42,991 nt of DNA from assembly GCF_000003815.2 (NCBI RefSeq), contig NC_049986.1, forward strand, positions 4,688,468 to 4,731,458, in the 5' to 3' direction. Of the stretch, positions 36,301 through 42,300 are shown in pieces (the first letter of the stretch is position 1; each line of letters begins with the position of its first letter). Both the position numbers and the translations under genes were made by a program. The DNA is from Branchiostoma floridae (lineage: Eukaryota; Chordata; Leptocardii; Amphioxiformes; Branchiostomatidae). Under the pieces are notes generated by a model. The model made no database searches. It had not been told where the DNA came from and saw nothing but the letters and a program-made list of their open reading frames with translations.

Positions 36301-39300
36301 TAAAGACAAAACCTCCCTTTGCAAGCTGAGTGCAAGAGAATGTACAGCATTGCAATCAAAGAATTGATTATTTTAATAATGATTTGATTCGAAATCACTG
36401 AATATGGCATTCAATACATGGTGTAGTAGGGAATTTTTCAGTCTCACTTGCCGATGGTATTCAGCACAAAGTCTTGATTAAGATTTAATACAGTTATGGC
36501 GATTTCTGTGAAAGTTGGGTAAAATTTTTTGTTGTTGCAATTATATGGTCAGCAGCGAGTGAGGTGTGCAGGTGGGTTTACTGCTAGGTAACTGTTCAGC
36601 GCAGACAGGTGAAACCAGACGCATGAGAGAAGATAAGCGGATCCTGCGAAAGGAACTCTTCAACCGACCTGAGTCAGCTTACAGATGTTCCCTATGTGAC
36701 AGTTCTTTTTAGACATCTGAATTACTCCTCACGCACATTAACGTTAATATTGCCTGTAAAAGGAAACCTAACCCTTTATTATGCTGAGTGCAGTGAAAAA
36801 ATGCTGTAATGGGGGCTCTACCCAATAGCACATAAAAGCCACCCAAGACTCCAAACTCCCAAATTTTTAGCTTGCTGTGAAGGCTAGACCAAGAAAATAA
36901 CGTGTTATGTGAAATATGTATTTGCACATGAATCACAGCATGCAGCTGCACGAAATACCTTGTGTTGTATGTGCCTTTTGTAATACTCAACCCCCCACTC
37001 CCCAAACCGCCATCCTGACTGGACTGGGCAGCTGTTTCCACTAAGTGATCGGGCAGCTGTTTCTGCCAACCCCAATCTGTCAAGGGTCTGATGTATAATT
37101 CTGTCCACCAATTTTCAGGATATACAGTATACTCCCTGCAAGGAAGGAAGCAATCAAGCACTCAGTGATGTATCAACAACCAGTGTTTGGATCCTACCAG
37201 AAAAGATGAACAGGACACAGAAACATATATACTTAGCTCCGAAGAGAACTAAGTTTTCCGTCCATTTCACAGACGAGTACACACACTGTTAGGGTAGTGA
37301 GCTCACTATTACTAGTACAGTTGGGCTTTTATTGGCTTATCAGTCTCAACAACAGGACAACTTCTGTTTTACTCATTGGTTCATCAGTCTTAACAACAGG
37401 ACAATTTCGGTTTACACATTGTTGTTTTCATATCTACTTCCCTGGTAAGCTTGGCATGTGCCACACAGGGGCTCAGACTTTACACGAGCATCTGCTGATT
37501 CCAACAAGCGTTCACTCTGTAAGCATAAACAATATCAGATGGCCTTGATCTCTCTCAAGTTTTCATAGAGACTAGGTAAAGGTCCAACTGTGCTCAAAAG
37601 CTATGGTATATTACAATGAGACCACATAGTATATATAGTTAACAACATGAACGTCTAGAATTCAAATGTTGTCAAATTAGGAGGGTTGGCTCAGTGAATG
37701 ATAAGCCACAAATGACATACAGGGGAGATGGGGGAAGGGTCAGAGGGCAAATGGGGTCAGAGGGTTAGCAACAAGGTAGGGGGACACGTGACTTGCCTGT
37801 TCAGCCAACGGAAAACTTTCTCAGATGTTTCCCTTTTACAACATAATTTTGTGTTGGAAATCTACACAATCACTATATGATGTGGAGCCAGAAACTCATT
37901 TAGTGGCAGTTATGCTTTACTTGAAACTATAATTGCTTGTGCTGCTAACTGTTCTCCATTTCCCAGAGCTCCTCTGAGCTGTCCCAGCACACATCAGGTG
38001 TGGTGCTGTCTGCTGGCCTACTGGACTACTGTCTGCTCTGTCTGAAGGAGCTGCACAAGTACTGGACTGATGGTCTGAGGGAACAGGTACATGTTTGATT
38101 TTTAATAAGTAACATATTAAGAATTTCAGAATGTATGTTGATAATGATAATATGATCACTGAGACTAGCTTTAGAAGTACCTTTTGAAGGTCATTTGGGA
38201 ATTATACCCATGGCCAGAACATTTGGACAATCAGTATGATAATTATAATTTGACATAATGCAACTATTCCAAATGAAATTCTAAGTAGTGGTATTGAAAT
38301 CTAGAAAGGATAGACACATTTTAGTTTATATTCATTTGTTGACAAAACTTACATGACTGCAATGTGTGCTGTCTTGAACCCCAGTAAATAAAGCTACATG
38401 TAAGGGCACAACCCGCCGTACATGTTTTTTTGGAGAGGCCACGTCTGCCACGTTTTTCTGAAAACTTGGGGAAGGACTGTCAAAAGTAGGGAGGAAGTAT
38501 GTCAACGCATGTCACTCGCACAATTGCTTAAGGTAATATGTCTGTGGTCTGCATGCCGTCAGCAGTTGCGTGCATCGATTGTTGCGCATTTTGGTATGTG
38601 AGCTGTAAATGCTTACTGGGAATGAATCCGCAGAAAGTTCTGAATGCACTTAACATGCTACGGCATGTCTGTGTGCTCCCAACTTGACTTCCTACGGAGG
38701 TGGTACTTACCACTTACGGATCCCAAACGATTGCCCACGTTTTCGCTCGTAGCCAACACGCAGTTGCATGTATGATGGGTTGTGCCCTTAGCTTGAGCAA
38801 GTTTGCAGCTATCTGTAACCCTACCTCCACCACACACAGGGCCTGTGATACATGTAGTCTTCATGTCATATTTGTTGAGATTTTGAATAAAAAGCTGTAG
38901 AGAATGATATTGTGTACACACAGCTGTGAACTTTTTGTCTCCTTCTAAAGTTGCAAAATGGTATAGAATCTTGTGTGCGATGTTCTTGCTACAATTATTG
39001 TTTGCTTCAGGAATCACAAGCCACAGTTGTCAGTAACTTACTGAAGCCACACCAGTCCATGTCACCCCCAGACATGTCCCCGTTCTTCCTCAGGCAGTAT
39101 GTGAAGGTAAGGGTTACATTAAACCCACAGTCCTGTACGGATCCTGTGTGGCATCAATACNNNNNNNNNNNNNNNNNNNNNNNNNNNNNNNNNNNNNNNN
39201 NNNNNNNNNNNNNNNNNNNNNNNNNNNNNNNNNNNNNNNNNNNNNNNNNNNNNNNNNNNNNNNNNNNNNNNNNNNNNNNNNNNNNNNNNNNNNNNNNNNN

Positions 39301-42300
39301 NNNNNNNNNNNNNNNNNNNNNNNNNNNNNNNNNNNNNNNNNNNNNNNNNNNNNNNNNNNNNNNNNNNNNNNNNNNNNNNNNNNNNNNNNNNNNNNNNNNN
39401 NNNNNNNNNNNNNNNNNNNNNNNNNNNNNNNNNNNNNNNNNNNNNNNNNNNNNNNNNNNNNNNNNNNNNNNNNNNNNNNNNNNNNNNNNNNNNNNNNNNN
39501 NNNNNNNNNNNNNNNNNNNNNNNNNNNNNNNNNNNNNNNNNNNNNNNNNNNNNNNNNNNNNNNNNNNNNNNNNNNNNNNNNNNNNNNNNNNNNNNNNNNN
39601 NNNNNNNNNNNNNNNNNNNNNNNNNNNNNNNNNNNNNNNNNNNNNNNNNNNNNNNNNNNNNNNNNNNNNNNNNNNNNNNNNNNNNNNNNNNNNNNNNNNN
39701 NNNNNNNNNNNNNNNNNNNNNNNNNNNNNNNNNNNNNNNNNNNNNNNNNNNNNNNNNNNNNNNNNNNNNNNNNNNNNNNNNNNNNNNNNNNNNNNNNNNN
39801 NNNNNNNNNNNNNNNNNNNNNNNNNNNNNNNNNNNNNNNNNNNNNNNNNNNNNNNNNNNNNNNNNNNNNNNNNNNNNNNNNNNNNNNNGATGTATTTGAA
39901 GCCTATCCCCAATGTGCACAGAAATGGTCTTCCGATTGCCATGTCAGGTACATTGTGTGTATATATATAAATTTTCCTGTGATTTCTGTTTTCCTTGGTC
40001 TGACCCCCAATTTGCATGTAGATGTAGATACAGCCCATGGCTTAGGGAAGTTAATCTGAAGGTCGGACTCCCCACAATGTTGTTAGATACATGTATATAG
40101 GGAGCTTTAGGCAATGCAAATGTGTTCAGGAAGTTTATACCATTGTATATGTATTGTACAGATTCTGAACCACACCTCAGAACCCAGCACAGTATACTAC
40201 AAAATGTGATGATGATGTACACCATTTTGTAATTGATTTTAGATGTGTTTGTGCTGATGTGCAATTGTTTGCTGAAAAAGTCAGATATTTGTGCAACTTT
40301 TAATGTCTCATTATAAAATGCGAAACTGGCATGTTATGCCATTTAATTTATCTCAATTACTGTTAACCTGATAGAATTGACAGCATAAGATGGTTAGTAT
40401 ACATGCACATTCATACATGTCCAAGCTGTCCTAACATGAGTGTGCTGTTACTATACTGTAACTGTAAGTTACTTATTCATTACCTGCATGTATGCAGGTA
40501 TGGTTTTCACGGGCGTGGGAAAATTTGGAAGCTGGGGATTTAGGGCGCTGTATCTCAAGAACGGATGGTGCGAGCACGACGATTTTTGGTACGTGGGTTG
40601 GGGGTGGTAGTCTGACACTCAGGTTTGATTTTGGGCCTCCTGGCGCTTGAACTTGACATTGCAGGTGGCATTTTTGGTGTTTTGGGGGCACTTTTGGCGC
40701 TGTGTGTCCGGAACGATACGCGTCATTGCGACGATTTTTGGTGCATGGGTGGGAAGTTGTTGCCTGTTGCCTAGGATTGACTTTGGGCCTTGTCGCGTTT
40801 GAACTTGACGCGGCAGGTCGAATTTTGTGTCCGGGAGGGGTATTTCCGGAGTTATATCTTCTGAACGGTTGGGGCGGGCGCATTGATATTTGGCACATGT
40901 GTTGGCGGTGGCTGAATAATTCTCAATGTTGATTTTGGCGCCCTTGGTGCTTGAACTTGACATTCCAGGTTACCTTTTGTGCGGGCACTGCGCGTGCGCT
41001 GTATCTCCGGAACGCAAGGTGCCATCGTGTTGCTATTTGTTTCGTGGGTTGTTGCTGGTGTCCTGGTGGTCAGGTTTGATTTTGGGCCTCCTAGTGCTTG
41101 AACTTGATACTGTAGGTTGACCCTGTTTTGGTGTGGTTGGGGCATCCCCCCAATATCTGCTTGGTTTGGTTGGGTTTGGGTTGATTGATAGGTCTTTAAG
41201 CTTAGGTGTAGAATCGTCATCTGTTTTTGCACTGGCTTCTGACACCTTCAATGTATCAGGTTACTTTGTATCAACAGTGTCTGACCTGCCAGATGACATA
41301 CCTAGTCTAGTATCTGTTGCTGTATTTGTTAGGTACAATTTGAGTTTGCTACTTAGTCTGACTTTGTGGTGTTTTGAGAGCTGTGTAGTACTGAGTTTAA
41401 AGTTCTGGTACAAGTTCCTTTACCCTGTGTGGCAATCAGCAGAAGATACAACTTTCTAAAGTGGAGAAGAAATGTATAGAGCTTGAGTGTTAGAGAAAGG
41501 TATGTGTATGATTTTTCCTTCTTGCTGTTTCTTTGGGGTTGCCATTTCCGTATTGTATGCAGGTAATTTGTAGTTTGGGGCTAGTCATATTCGCTTGACT
41601 TTTGGGCCTGCTTAATCTATAGTACGGGCAGGGTTAAGTGGTAGAGGCTTTGTTCTGTTTTAAATTTAGTATCGTTTGTTGCATTTTGTCACTGCAAAAA
41701 TATGATGAAATTGTTTTCCCCCTCTAAGCAACTGCTCATTGATTTTGTGGGATGTTTGCTGGGTGTTCACTCTGACTACAACAGCTTTCTGAACTTTTTA
41801 AAGCAGCAGCAGCTTGCCATCTATGAATGGGATTGAAAAGGACATTTTGAATAGTAAATTCTGCTGTTAAATTTGGCTTAGGTTCTTCAAGAGATTTAGG
41901 TTTTAGTTGGACGGATTGAATAAAATATCATACCACCCTGGGGACTAACTGTTGCTGCTGGATGGGGCCTACCACTATTCATATTGTCTATGGAACTATT
42001 GTAAAAATATTATTGGTCAAATTATGCAAATAACCTTCCAGTGCCAAGTCATATGTGACAGAATAACTACATGGGCCATCTGAGACAAAAAAAGGTAGGA
42101 AAAGTCGTCTCAACAACTTCAAGGTACTGTGGTTGGTTACCTGCTTAAGAAATCCAAAATAAGTAATGTTCATCCATGCCCAAGCTTACACATTCCCAAA
42201 ATGGAATTTCAGACTTTGGCATGGTGCAGTCAAACCAACAAGGTAAAAAATCTCACTTTTTCAACCACGCAACCACAGACGAAAAGGAAAAAAAATAAAC

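Noticed and set aside
38951-40059. Long open frames on both strands across 39161-39888
   Set aside because: They are open only because of the gap. The real coding parts are exon 20 and the end of exon 21.
40473-41251. Minus-strand open frames with a repeated [11 protein letters not shown]-type peptide
   Set aside because: The frames follow the 150-bp tandem repeat and the peptide hops between frames from unit to unit, so there is no frame conservation.
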